Positions 11,765-22,714 of a DNA stretch of 64,000 nt are shown here, in pieces. A model generated the notes under the pieces. It was not told where the DNA came from and searched no databases. It saw only the letters and a program-made list of their open reading frames with translations. The stretch comes from Pseudevernia furfuracea (taxonomy: Eukaryota; Ascomycota; Lecanoromycetes; Lecanorales; Parmeliaceae). The number at the start of each line of letters is the position of its first letter. Position 1 is the first letter of the stretch. A program made the translations under genes and the position numbers. The stretch is from positions 1,116,001 through 1,180,000 of the forward strand of contig JAIUPT010000038.1 in NCBI GenBank assembly GCA_022315425.1. Reading direction: 5' to 3'.

Positions 11765-12787
11765 ATGACATCCAATCCAGCCTCGTCGGATATGCAGGCA
11801 GAAACCGCATATAGACCTAGCCCGTATGTTGATTCTTCACCACAGTGACAATGGCCATCTCAATTGCTAACGTTCGAAATTATAGAGACGCCTTTGATTC
11901 TATCGTTCAGATCAAAGTCGGGCCCCAGAAACAGCCTTTCAACATGCATAAAAAGCTACTCTGTGATACGTCCGGATATTTTCGAGCGGCACTCAACGGG
12001 AACTTCCAAGAGTCCAAGAACCAAGCAATTGAGATGGCTGAGGACAGTGCCGATGTATTCTGTTACTTTCAATACTGGGCCTACACTGGAGTCATCGAAC
12101 AGAAGCCGCGCGACTCCACTGAGATCTCCTGGCACACACTAGCTGGTATCTATATCTTTGCAGAAGCGCGATGTATCCCTGCACTCCAGAACATGGCCAT
12201 TGACATTTTCATCGGCAAGCATGAGTCATCACCGCGTGCGCCTATAGAAGAATATCGCTACATCTATGAGAACACTGCGGAACAATCTCCAGTGCGAAGG
12301 TTTCTCGCCGAGTGGGCTGCCCACAGAGGAGCTCTGTCCAAGGATTGGTTTCATGACAGGACAATTTACCCTACCGATTTCGCTATTGACCTATCTTTGG
12401 CCTTGTATGACAGGGCTCAAAACAAGACTACCTACGACATTGGAGCCTTTTGGAGCGCGCGCTCCAGATACCACATCGAGGTCGCTGTCGCCTCGTCGAG
12501 CGAAGGGAAGAGCGGGCGACGTTAGCGGAGACATAGGCTATATGGGCTTCTTCTCGCATGCATGGGTTTAGCTCGCAGGCAGAGTCTTCGAACGATTAGA
12601 TGGCTTTCAGATCAAGTCGGCTGAGGGAAGTCAGACCTGGGATGTTGAGGAAAGGGCAATATTACGCGCCGCTGGACCTGTTGCAGTGGTTCGCGCTGCT
12701 AAGGAGCTAAGGTATGCAACAGGATCAGTAGCTGAACAAAAAGGTCGACACTCTAAAAAGCGAGCTACCTACTTCAAGCGTGCATGA
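11765..12787 (+). CDS. BTB/POZ-domain protein
   Basis: Exons 11765-11823 and 11886-12520 are well supported: the 62-nt intron has GTATGT, a GCTAAC branch site and TAG, and restores P-D-A-F-D-S-I-V-Q. The BTB fold is recognised from F-N-M-H-K-K-L-L-C-D-T-S-G-Y-F-R-A-A-L and the later Y-F-Q-Y-W-A-Y-T-G. Without further splicing the protein stops at 12525 (232 aa). A third exon, 12579-12787, is proposed because donor GTTAGC at 12521 and the acceptor at 12578 are in phase and open 69 codons of protein-like sequence (V-F-E-R-L-D-G-F-Q-I-K, then A-G-P-V-A-V-V-R-A-A-K-E), giving 300 aa. Fungal proteins of this type usually carry only a BTB domain; partners are unknown. Confidence 0.75.
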
Positions 12788-13302
12788 CAGTCATGATACG
12801 TGTTTCTTTTCGAGCAACACTTGTACTGTACTGGCAGATTTGAATTTTCAGCTGGCGCAGTCCGGATATGATGAAGACCTACCTAATAGGAATCATCAGA
12901 ATCTTCAGCCCTACGAGTACGGCAATTGCTGGCGGATGAACAATGCAACATACTCGTTGACAAATCCAAGCGCAATTGGAAAGATAATCCAAAATCTTCG
13001 ACAATCTTCCTCCCTTTCAACACTCTTCTCGTACGCCTTTCTGTAAATCCCAGTTCAAGTCCTGGTCTATAAAGCTCTCGAGTCCTCCAGCTCCGGCTAC
13101 CTCCTCCCATTCCCCGTTCCACCCCACAACCACCATCCTGTTTTCCAAAACCTTCCACCGCTTCTCCTCCTCCCCCCTCCGCTCCAGCCTCTCCCTCACC
13201 CTCGCAGCAGCAGGTTCCTTCCAGCCCAAAAACACCTCACCCTCTGCGTCCCTCCCAAACCTCACCGCGCCCCTGGCCAGCACCGCTCCAAAACCCCGAA
13301 AC
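12788..13302. other. Intergenic: TRR1 5' region, pyrimidine-rich
   Basis: From about 13025 to 13302 the plus strand is strongly C/T-rich, which produces long minus-strand frames without family character. It probably contains the TRR1 promoter and leader. Confidence 0.5.
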
Positions 13303-14355
13303 ATGCACTCCAAAGTCATCATAATCGGCTCGGGCCCCGCCGCCCACACCGCAGCCGTCTACCTCTCACGCGCCGAGCTGAAACCTGTATTATACGAAGG
13401 AATGCTGGCAAACGGTATAGCCGCGGGCGGGCAATTGACTACGACCACGGACGTGGAGAACTATCCAGGGTTCCCGGGGGGTATAGGGGGCTCGGAACTG
13501 ATGGATGCCATGCGCGCGCAATCGGAGAGGTTCGGGACGGAGATTGTTTCCGAGACGATAGAGAAGGTCGACCTGTCGAGTCGGCCGTTCCGACTGTGGC
13601 CCGAAGACGCCGACGAGCCCGTCACGGCCTCGGCGGTCATCATCGCGACCGGCGCGTCCGCGCGACGGCTGCACCTGCCGGGCGAGGACAAGTACTGGCA
13701 AAACGGCATCTCCGCCTGCGCGGTCTGCGACGGCGCCGTGCCCATCTTCCGGCACAAACCCCTCGTGGTGATCGGGGGCGGCGATTCCGCGGCCGAGGAG
13801 GCCATGTTCCTGGCCAAGTACGGCAGCCACGTCACGGTCCTGGTGCGCAAGGAGCGGTTGCGGGCCAGCAAAACCATGGCGAAGCGCTTGCTCGCGCACC
13901 CGAAGGTGACGGTCCGGTACGACACCGTGGCCACCGCGGTCACGGGCGAGGAGGGAGACCGCGGCCTGATGACGGGCCTGCGCCTCCGGAACGTCGCCAC
14001 GGGCGAGGAGTCGGAGATGGAGGCCAACGGCCTCTTCTACGCCGTCGGGCACGATCCCGCGACGGCGATGTTCAAAGGCGTGATCGACATGGACGGCGAG
14101 AACTACATCGTCACGAAGCCGGGGACGAGCTATACGAATATAGAGGGGGTCTTCGCGGCGGGGGATGTGCAGGACAAGCGGTACAGACAGGCGATTACGA
14201 GCGCGGGGAGTGGATGCATTGCGGCGTTGGAGGCGGAGAAGTTCTTGGCGGAGTCGGAGGATGTGGATGTCAAGGGGGGCATTGAGGGGGAAAATCAGGC
14301 GGAGAAACCTACGAGTGATGAGGCGCCTGAATATCGGAGTAACCCCTTGCTTTGA
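13303..14355 (+). CDS. TRR1: Thioredoxin reductase (NADPH)
   Basis: Single exon, 350 aa, the usual length for low-molecular-weight fungal thioredoxin reductase. The FAD motif G-S-G-P-A-A is at residues 9-14, the redox-active C-A-V-C at 139-142, the NADPH motif G-G-G-D-S-A-A-E-E near 158-166, and the second FAD motif F-A-A-G-D-V-Q-D near residue 285. The enzyme reduces thioredoxin with NADPH in the cytosol and supports peroxiredoxins and ribonucleotide reductase. The gene is markedly more G/C-rich, with mostly C- or G-ending codons, than its neighbours, consistent with high expression. The C-terminal 35 residues after A-L-E-A-E-K-F-L are divergent. The start follows conserved M-H-S-K-V-I-I-I-G-S-G. 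Confidence 0.97.
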   Translation: MHSKVIIIGSGPAAHTAAVYLSRAELKPVLYEGMLANGIAAGGQLTTTTDVENYPGFPGGIGGSELMDAMRAQSERFGTEIVSETIEKVDLSSRPFRLWPEDADEPVTASAVIIATGASARRLHLPGEDKYWQNGISACAVCDGAVPIFRHKPLVVIGGGDSAAEEAMFLAKYGSHVTVLVRKERLRASKTMAKRLLAHPKVTVRYDTVATAVTGEEGDRGLMTGLRLRNVATGEESEMEANGLFYAVGHDPATAMFKGVIDMDGENYIVTKPGTSYTNIEGVFAAGDVQDKRYRQAITSAGSGCIAALEAEKFLAESEDVDVKGGIEGENQAEKPTSDEAPEYRSNPLL

Positions 14356-14655
14356 AGGGGTAGAGGGTTGGATAGAGTGTGCTAGAATGGAGGGCATAGA
14401 CTAAATCAAAGCATGGACAACGTTGTCTCAGAGAGAAAAGGCAGGATGTAGAGTGACAACCGTCGGTACGGAGTATCTCGTATACCGTTTAAGTTTATAC
14501 ATTAGTAAGTGAACATCTCCGCGCTGGATATTGTCCTCGCACGCTAAACTGCTCATCTCCAGGGAGACAATACCTCCAATGCTCGTAGAACTCGCCGTTT
14601 GCTTTCGCTATCAGAGGACGAGACGCAGGAGCTGAAGAACAGTAAAACAGGAAGT
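14356..14655. other. Intergenic between convergent TRR1 and CLIP genes
   Basis: 300 bp of 3' flanking sequence for both genes. Nothing else is seen. Confidence 0.5.
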
Positions 14656-17289
14656 TTAGTACATGTCTTCAAAAGGACAATCCACACTCTCGTGCCCGTC
14701 CCTCTCACAAAGCGCACACCACCTCTCCACATCAATCACACCACTCTTCTTCCCTGCCACAGGCCCCTGTTCCATGGGATTTGGCATAGAGTTCGCCTTC
14801 GGGGTCATCGCAGGACTCCTGGCCGGACTCAACGGTGCTGGGTAATGATTCGTCTGTGGTGATGACAGTCCCTTCAAGCCTTCCGTGACGGCATCTCGTC
14901 CTGTCCTTTGTGAAGAGAGACTGGGCTTTGGGTTAGACTGATGATCGGCGTGCTCGCCATTGATGGTAGGGCATGTGAGGATTTCATGGCCGAAGGTCTC
15001 GCACATGTCGCAGTAGAGGGTGCTGCTGTCTGTCATGGTGGTTGAGTGGCTGTCGGCTTCGGGCATGGAATCTAGGTGGCCGCCTCGGTGCTCGATGTCT
15101 GATGCTTGCTCTTGCCAGTCGTCGGAGGATTGCTGGCTCAAATTTGACTTATGTTTGTTACTTGTAGGCGGTCGTTCAGTGTAGCCATTGCTGCCAGCAC
15201 TGACGTGGGCGGCATTCTCGCGCAGCCGTTTAATCTCGTATTCTAGCTCCTCTTCACGATAGGTCTTTCGATCTACCAAACCCTCCAGCTCTTTAATTTC
15301 TCGTTCGAGCTTTTCTCTCGCTTGGCGCTCCTCCGCTAGCTGGCTTTCGCTATGACCATTCGCCGGATTTAGACCACTATGCCGGTGCTTCGAGACTCGG
15401 CGACTGCTAGGCATTTGACTGCCCATTTCAGGGGCGGCATCTCGACTCAGGGAGTGAATGATAGCCTTCAAGCCCCTGATCTCATCGTCTCTCTGCTCTA
15501 GTTCCCTGGACGACCCACCGGGACTTAAGCCGCCATCCACGGTGGCACTCGCTCCTTTCAAAGCTGCAATAGCCTTTTCCCTCTCTTGTCGTAGCTCTGA
15601 TCGTGTCCTGTCAACCTCTCCCCTTAAGAACTCGACTTCGCCCCTAGCCTCGGCCTCCCCCCTGCGAGCATCCTCAAGACCTTCTTCGAGCTCTTGGACC
15701 AGTTCCTCCAATTGTTTCAGTTGCAGGGCGACGCTCTCTACATCGTCACCTCGATCTTGCAATTCTCTGATCTCTTGCTTCAGGCTGTCAACCTGCTGCT
15801 CGTATATTCGATTGGTTTCATCACTGGTACGCTCTAAGCTGTCAATGGTGTTCCGGAATTGCGCGCGGTGAGCATCGAAATCACTAGTAAGGGTCGCAAT
15901 CTTCTCATTTTTTTCCCGCACTAGAGCACGCAAAGATGGTGCGTCCAATTCATCAATCCCAGAGCCTCTAGATCTTAATGTGCCGGCGGAGTTATGTGTT
16001 GGAGTTCTCTCTACTGACTGCAATTCCGCTATGCTATTCTGCATCTCCTCTAGATCAGAAGTCTGTTTCTCGAGCTGTCTATCTCGTTCTTGCAACATCA
16101 GCCTGAGTTGCTTGGCTTCATCATCTTGATTTGATATAGGCTGCGAATTTTGTTGTGTGCCCTGAGCTCCATACGCAACCTTTGCAGTACCAATCGGGGT
16201 GTTGTCAGAGTCTTCGTCAAACATTGCTTCTGGGCCAAGGCGTGACTCGGTCCGAGAACGAGGTCGAACATTGTTTGGTATCTTAGGCGTGGGTTTTGCT
16301 GTATTCATAGCTCTCTTCCCTGGATCTCCATCTTTGCCTCCTCTCACACTGGCCCCGAACCTTGCCGGTGTAGGGCTCGGCGCATATCGTGAACCACCGA
16401 TAATGCTTTTGGAAAGCTTCGGCGCTCCTATAGAAGGTCGGCTTGAAGGTGTGGAAGTAGCGTTCTGAGCTCTCCGCAACGGAGATTCTGGCCGAGGTAA
16501 TGATGGCCTCGACTTGGCCCTCAAAGGGCTGGGTGCTCGGCCTGGGCCTACGGATTGACTGAACTTGGATGTCATTGACGTTGTGGGGGTATCTTGGGTA
16601 CTAGGCGCAAGGGAAGGCGTCGGTGGTGTAAGAGGCATGGGGTCGGCAGCAAAGGTAGGAGAGAGCCGCTTGTAGGCTTTGTTAGATGGTAGAAAGATGC
16701 CAGCGCCGCGTATGGTTGTGGTGAAATATCGTATGCTATATCTCGATTAGCTAGGATCCCTCCGAACGGATTCAATGAAGGCATACCCATCCACATCTCC
16801 ATCGTTCTTCCCCTTAGCAGCGAATTCCTTGCTGAGCTCTACCCCAGCGAAGTGGCCCTTCTTGCCCTTGACCTCGCCAATGAACTTGATGGTCCCATGC
16901 ATCATACCTGGCACATCTACCATGTCTCCCACCTCTAGATTCTGGTTTGCGAATTTTTCATCACTGATAGTCCTGCGGTTGGCAGGCTTGGAAGGATACA
17001 TGGTGAATGGACTCGATCCACTTTCAGACGCGGGCGTGTATCCTTCGCTTCCATCTGCTACCGTAGACAAGCTACCCGGAGCCCCCGCCTGGCTGTAGGA
17101 AAGTTTCCGGTTAAGTGTGAGATTGCCGCTGGCGCGTCGGCCAGAGAGTTGAGACGATGGGAGCGGAGGTCGGGGTGACGGTGCATAGGAGGAGGCCAAA
17201 TTTGGGGAGGATGCGGTGGTGACAGTTGGATGAGTTAGAGCAGGACGAGGGCGACCTAATGACCTGCGACTTGGTGTTTGCGTTGCCAT
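14656..17289 (-). CDS. BIK1: CAP-Gly microtubule plus-end protein, CLIP-170 type
   Basis: Exons 17289-16787 and 16735-14656 (860 aa); the 51-nt intron is placed inside the CAP-Gly domain and restores D-G-D-V-D-G-I-R-Y-F. Order: Ser/Pro-rich N-terminus (1-110); one CAP-Gly domain (about 120-195) with the tubulin-binding G-K-N-D-G; a basic Ser/Pro linker; a coiled coil from about 360 to 720; and two C-terminal zinc knuckles, C-D-M-C-E-T-F-G-H-E-I-L-T-C and C-A-L-C-E-R-D-G-H-E-S-V-D-C. This layout is that of CLIP-170, S. pombe Tip1 and yeast Bik1, which ride growing microtubule ends and link them to dynein/dynactin and polarity factors. The last residues are an acidic aromatic tail (E-D-M-Y), recalling the EEY/F-like ends recognised by CAP-Gly domains. 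Confidence 0.93.
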
Positions 17290-18041
17290 TGTTACATTTT
17301 TTGAGTCGCGTTCGATGCAACTAAACTCCGCTTCGGCTCGTTCTACCTTATCCGATGCATCGCAGGCATCGATCGAGAAGCCCGAGATTAATATTAAAAA
17401 TGAGGAATTAAAATGATGGAACGAGAGCTCAATTATACATACATATACCTATGAACAGACTGCTTCTGAATGGAGGGAGAATTAATGGAAAAACATCTGC
17501 AGGAGACAGACAACGATAGGTATCCACGCCAACCACGTTTCATAGGTTAAACAACCTTGGGTCTGTCGGTATCTATAAAAGCGGCCTCGCGGCCTAACTG
17601 CATATCTAAGCAGCCATACGATTGTAACTAACGAGGACCCTCATGCATTTTATCACAAAGGCAATAATGGCGCAAAGTTTGGAAGCAGCGTGTGGTTGAA
17701 AGAAACTCTCCATTGATCTATGTGAATACCTATGAACCCTCGGAAAGTCATTATGTACCCAGGCTAAGAAACCCCCTTTCACCTGCTTTCCATAACTCCT
17801 TCCAAAATTCCCAAACCCCATTTAGCGCTGAATCTCCAATCCCATTCTCCCATTTCCTGCCCAATCCGCCTCCCTCCACTCGGATCGTTGCTTCCATCGT
17901 TGTTGCTTCCGAGATGCTAACAGCGCCTGCGACTACGTGATAAGGGATTGGGACGACGTTTGTTCTGCAGGTCCCATGCTTGAGGAGCTGCGAGACATAA
18001 GGATATTGTCAATATGTTAGTGGTCTGACAGCGACTTCCAA
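17290..18041. other. Intergenic, no gene seen
   Basis: Contains the CLIP gene's 5' region next to 17290. Two short frames at 17606-17940 have no recognisable character. Confidence 0.45.
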
Positions 18042-18900
18042 TTAGCATATTGTGAAATCGCCACCACGAAGTATCACTGTTGTTCCCAGCAGAGAGGGGT
18101 TGCTGAAGCCTGGATCGTGGCTATGCCTAGCGACGAGGAGGCCCTGACTCCATTTGAGCTGTAGACGTCGGCGATGTGTTTTGATGTTGGTACCTTGATG
18201 AAGTCCTCAGCGGTGTTCGAGGTGACTGTCGACTGTGTAGAAGTGCCGAAGAGGAGATGTTCCCAAGGTTGCTGTAAGAATAGTGAGAATCATGGAAAGA
18301 TGATTTTTGTCTCACATTGACTTACTGTAAGCATGTCGGGTAGATGCCATCATGTTGTACTGACTTTGTGACCGTGAAGAGGACTTTCTGAGGCCAGAAC
18401 GTAATTGTACCGTGTCTATCAGATGGCTTCGATCACTTGAGCTGTAAATGTCGGCAAAATATTAATCAAGGGTGCCTTGACGTGGTCTTAGTTGATATTT
18501 GAGGTGTTTGTGGAGAAGTGTCGAAAAGGAGACGCTCTTGAAAGTGCTGCGAGATTGGTAAGATTGGTGATGGGACACTGCAGCTCTCACTGTGACTCAC
18601 GTAGGTATGGTCGGGCGACAATTTCGTGATGAATGATGATGGTCATCTTGTGCCGACTGTGGTAGGGCACAATTAATGGTAGAAGAAGGCGTGGTAAAAC
18701 CATGGTATGGTGGCGATGTGGAAACGCCCCAGGTTGGAGTTGGAGTTGCTCCGGAAAGTGCTAATTTATTGAGGCGATATTCTGCTGTCATCGACGTGAT
18801 CATTGCCAATGAGAAGACGCTATCGAAATTTAGCAGATGGTCGAAGATTGGGAGCGGCAGGCGACGCTCACGTCGAAGTCATGGACTGTCAAGATCTTGT
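18042..18900 (-). repeat. Diverged tandem unit (about 280 bp) with conserved exon/intron-like layout
   Basis: Two units align with a period of about 275-283 bp: the first around 18155-18437, the second around 18438-18720; a third, weaker one is suggested near 18780-18870. Read on the minus strand, each contains a donor-like site, a pyrimidine-rich acceptor, a 70-80-nt block encoding related peptides (L-L-F-G-T-S-T-Q versus L-L-F-D-T-S-P-Q), then a second intron-like segment ending ACAG followed by CTCAA. In the first unit, blocks 18271-18194 and 18158-18042 join across a 35-nt intron into one open frame ending at 18042; the second unit has a stop (TGA) where the first has TGG. This suggests a small duplicated gene with a decayed copy. 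No family is recognised. Confidence 0.4.
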
Positions 18901-19638
18901 AGAGGAGATCACTCGGAACAATGTTGATGCCTGCGTTGGTTGTGAGTCTGAGCTGGAATGATAATACAGCAGGTGCCTGTGACTCGGTGGATGCAGTCGA
19001 GTTGTGGCAAAGTGCCGCGCCAAAAGTATTATGATGTCCGCGGTGAATGTGTGTTCGAGCTCGGAGTCATGAAGGCATGGATTTAGTTCGCGACCAAGGA
19101 CTGCGCGCTGAGGTAGCCAGATTGTGGAAGCTATCGGATGTTGGTAGAGAGTAGCGCTGAAGTAAATTTCAAGCCCGCAATAGTTGTTTGTTCGAGCTTG
19201 CAGCAGAGTGTAGCTGTGGTGGGCAATGGCATGTGACTGCTAGCTGGAGCGACCGAAACGGTGAAACGTGAAGATTAGGCCAACTGGTAAGTGTATCCTG
19301 GTTGGGCTCGAATCAGGAGACTTCATGAGGTCGAGGCAGTGGAGTTGGAGTTGATCAAGGCCGGCCATCTCCGGATGAAGCGTCTGAAGGGATTAGTGTC
19401 TCGTGTAAACAGGTATGTGCCGGATGCGGTTGAATCAAAGCTTTCGTGAGGTGCATACAGCGAGCTTGATGCTGGTTGTGACGATCAGAGAGATCAGAGC
19501 CGGCCATCTTGTTGATGCAGGTGCGGAGAATAGTGGTAGTGCTGATCGAAATGGCCGTGGGAAAACATCGATGAGCGAGGAAGGTTGACAGATAGAGCTG
19601 GCCGGGTCCAGATCTCGGCGAAGGCGGTAGGGTGCCCT
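18901..19638. other. Intergenic, no gene seen
   Basis: Sequence similar in composition to the tandem unit on its left but without an alignable copy that I could confirm. Possible further decayed units. Confidence 0.35.
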
Positions 19639-20035
19639 CTAGGCAGTGATATGGCGCTGGACAATCTTGCCTGTGACGTTGGTGACAAGAATTGCAAGCC
19701 TTCGTTCAATCCTGGTATGGGCGTCAAGGAATCGTCTCATACGAGCGGTGCGGCGAGCGAGCTTCTCGGCGGTTTCACTCTTTTCGCGTTGGAGTTGTGC
19801 TGCGACATCGCGGATGTATTCGTCGTAGGCTTCTTGTCCAAACCTGAAGGAACGTCAGCTTTTATCGAGTTCATTCCCCGGAATGATAGGGAACTTACAT
19901 TTGAAAGATATGGTCCGCGTGATGATCTCTATTCTGGTACTTGCCGAAGTCTGAGTTTTCTGCGGTTTCGGCGTTTGCTCGTTCGTGCATAGCACGGACA
20001 CTGCCAATGGATTCCAGACTGCCCTTCGCGGGCAT
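19639..20035 (-). CDS. Small uncharacterised alpha-helical protein
   Basis: Exons 20035-19899 and 19843-19639 (113 aa), separated by a 55-nt intron with a good donor GTAAGT and acceptor TTCAG; the frame is kept through F-Q-M-F-G-Q-E-A. Neither exon is long enough to stand out alone. The second half is a strongly charged helix (V-A-A-Q-L-Q-R-E-K-S-E-T-A-E-K, then L-A-R-R-T-A-R-M-R-R-F-L-D), of the kind that forms coiled coils or binds a partner. No signal peptide, membrane segment or cysteine is present. I do not recognise the family. The gene lies alone in a gene-poor stretch, with the tandem units some 0.7 kb beyond its 3' end. Confidence 0.6.
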
Positions 20036-21226
20036 GGTAGGCGCGAGGCAAGCTGAGGTAAAGGTGTCCATTTAGTCAATAAGTATCCTGTGATGGTGAT
20101 GGCGATGGGCAAGGTTAGATTGTATCGACAGTAAGCAGATCTTATGAGCGAGAATGAGATTTGTAAAGTATATTCCTCGAGCTGTACGCAGGATAATAGA
20201 CGGACGTGGTGATGGTGGAAGAGGAAATGGGACGGCTTCCAAGGGGATTTTATATCTGTAGGATATTCCACTAAACAGCTTTGACTCATAATAAACCAGC
20301 AGAAGCAGATAGAAATGCGGTAATTTAATGAATCAGAGATTTATATCTGCTCAAAAGGATTTAATGGCATTAAATTTGGCCTCCGCCAAGAACCTCTTGG
20401 CGGATGTTCAAAGATGCGATTGCCTTATGTGCCAAATGATGCAGTCTCAAACAGTGGTTAGTTTTGAGTGCGAGCACTATTCCCTTAGAGGAGCTGCGAT
20501 CCACGAGTAACTTTTGCTCATCATGTACTCTCATTCGTCTTGTGAACGACGACCTCGAGCGTTCTTGGCGTCTCTTGGCATCATTTTCAGGAAGCCAGAA
20601 ATGATGCTCAATACCAATTTTTCATTTTCTGGGGTCATGTGCAGAACCATAATCTAGAAAATGGAGATTTGAGATACATTAGAGCAGATTTATATATACT
20701 TTCAAGCCTCGGAAAAGAAAAAAAGAAAAAAGAAAAAAGGGAATCGCATCAATGAATACCCAAAGCTATGACTACTCATGGGTACATGAGATTGAGACGT
20801 CAAATTTCGAGGGTTTCGGGGCCGGCGATAGATTAACATCCGAGTAGGAATCATGGCGAAAGACATGAGTTTGTCAAAATTTCCTCATGCCGATCAAGTC
20901 GAGATAACAGGAGCATGGAGGAAGGTGTGATAACGCACGAAATGGTATTTGAGCAAGCTCGATACCTACCTACACCACTCATACCTAGTCCAAATATACT
21001 CTGCAGGTTCTCTACATCTTTCAGCGATAGGTATCATCCCTTTTTAGTACTGGCAATGTTAGCCGTCGTTAACCACTCCGCCTGCTTTTTCTGCCAGGCT
21101 GGTTTGACAATACTTGAGTGGAAAGGCGTCTTTGAACCAAAGTGCCACGACACTTGCTGGAACCGATCGTTCCCGGGATTTCATTGCTCATCCTCAAAGC
21201 TTGTACTTGGTATCGTCGTTTGGTCG
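20036..21226. other. Intergenic, about 1.2 kb
   Basis: No supported gene. A purine tract of about 30 nt (G/A only) lies at 20711-20740. A 60-codon plus-strand frame at 20328 has no recognisable character. Confidence 0.45.
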
Positions 21227-22438
21227 TCAGGCAATTTTCCTTCCCACGTTGCCTACACCCCTGCCGACAACGCTGACCACCACGTCACCATCCAGTCCCG
21301 TGGTAGACTCTCGTACTCCCCACCCGCTTGCTCCAAAGGCTTTTAGATCTCGGGCCAGTCCGATTATTAATTCGCTACTAAGTACATCCTTGCCCAGTCG
21401 TAGTCTTCCAACATCCTCTGAACCCATGGCCATAAGGGTTAAGACAGTAGGCGCTGCTGCTAGAGATACAGCTCCACCAGACGAAATGGACTCGAGGAGC
21501 TGATATGCACACTGTCGCCCTATATCTTCTGGTCGTACGCCTCCTGCCGGCGGTGATGCGAGATCTGCGGAGTAAAGCGATCCGGTAGATGATTCCGCAA
21601 CAAGGGAAAGCCCAAAACCAACTCCTGTTTTCCTTCTCTGATTCGGATTGGATTTGTCTCTTAACGCCAGGGAAGGAGCAGAAGACACATCAGAGAAAAT
21701 GTATGTGTCGCCTGTCATCGGATTTAAAACTCCTCTGGCTTCCTCAATCATCCGAGCGTTGTTTGATGCCGACACTCCTGTACAATATGCAACACCTCGT
21801 ATCCTTTTCACTCGCCCGGGATTCATTATGTGTACCGTCTTAGGCAGCCGGACTTGATGCCCGAAAACAAGCTGGACCTCGCCAGCCCCTCCTGTCCCCC
21901 TACTACTAGGGTTGGAGCGCCGTAGAATTCTCAGTTCAATGTTGTTTGTTATCCCAAATTGTGCGTAAAGAGGCATTATTGCTGTTCGCACACTGTCTGC
22001 AGACATATCTCCGGAGAGTGTGGCAGAAGTAATGACGCCAGGACCGGTAAAAAGGACATTGATCGGTGCTTTTGAAAATGGTGCCAGGAGGCATAGCGGT
22101 ATCAAGAAGTAGCTGACGCCTCTGGTACACTCAGCGGGCAGCTCGTGCCTTATCACTCCACCACTGGCACCAGAGCCAGGTGCGCTCCCTATTATTAGCC
22201 CTGGTTTGTAGAGCAGCTCTGTTCCCGTAAGGCCGATTACAATCTGCGACCCATTTGTGACAGCTTCAAGTAAGCGAAGAAAGGAGATCTCGTGAGGCGC
22301 CAGGCCCGTATGAGCAAGAGATGATGGCCGAATCTGTTCAAAGCGAACTGCGCGGCCAGTAAGGGTGGAGAGGATCAATCGGTGGGCAAGGGACTTGTGC
22401 GTGCTGAGACGGAGCGGTGCTTGAGGCGTAGCTGCCAT
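21227..22438 (-). CDS. RCL1: RNA 3'-terminal phosphate cyclase-like protein
   Basis: Single exon of 403 aa. It shows the RTC fold throughout: R-L-S-T-H-K-S-L-A-H-R-L-I-L-S-T-L-T-G near the N-terminus, then G-L-A-P-H-E-I-S-F-L-R-L-L-E-A-V-T-N-G-S, Y-K-P-G-L-I-I-G and R-G-V-S-Y-F-L-I-P. The eukaryotic Rcl1 branch lacks cyclase activity and functions with Bms1 in the small-subunit processome at the early 18S pre-rRNA cleavages in the nucleolus. The assignment to Rcl1 rather than an active RtcA cyclase rests on this overall pattern. An alanine/threonine-rich opening (M-A-A-T-P-Q-A-P) precedes the domain. It is divergent from BNA1, with 276 bp between the start codons. Confidence 0.93.
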   Translation of the reverse strand: MAATPQAPLRLSTHKSLAHRLILSTLTGRAVRFEQIRPSSLAHTGLAPHEISFLRLLEAVTNGSQIVIGLTGTELLYKPGLIIGSAPGSGASGGVIRHELPAECTRGVSYFLIPLCLLAPFSKAPINVLFTGPGVITSATLSGDMSADSVRTAIMPLYAQFGITNNIELRILRRSNPSSRGTGGAGEVQLVFGHQVRLPKTVHIMNPGRVKRIRGVAYCTGVSASNNARMIEEARGVLNPMTGDTYIFSDVSSAPSLALRDKSNPNQRRKTGVGFGLSLVAESSTGSLYSADLASPPAGGVRPEDIGRQCAYQLLESISSGGAVSLAAAPTVLTLMAMGSEDVGRLRLGKDVLSSELIIGLARDLKAFGASGWGVRESTTGLDGDVVVSVVGRGVGNVGRKIA

Positions 22439-22714
22439 TTTTTAGTCAACAACAGAGCCTCATCGGAGTAGATCAGCCAACATAGTGATAGACCTGGCCT
22501 GTGCGAAGAGTGATTGATTAGCCGCTCGCATAGATCTTAGGTCAGGTACCAGCCAATCGCACTAGCCGCAAATACTAGCTTTGTCATCTTCTATTCGTCA
22601 TCGAGGAACCACCTGTGTATGAATTTTGGTCGACCACCGAATGGACCCGCTCATGATAAAATGTGAGGCCTACGCTCTTCTCACTCACCTTGATTTCCAA
22701 ACCATTGCGCCAAT

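Noticed and set aside
13390..14397. 335-codon minus-strand frame opposite TRR1, and a 229-codon plus-strand frame inside it
   Set aside because: Both are shadows of the GC-rich TRR1 gene; their Arg/His/Gly-rich composition has no family character.
15458..15871. 137-codon plus-strand frame within the CLIP gene
   Set aside because: Serine-rich antisense of a coiled coil; a common artefact of Glu/Gln/Leu-rich coding sequence.
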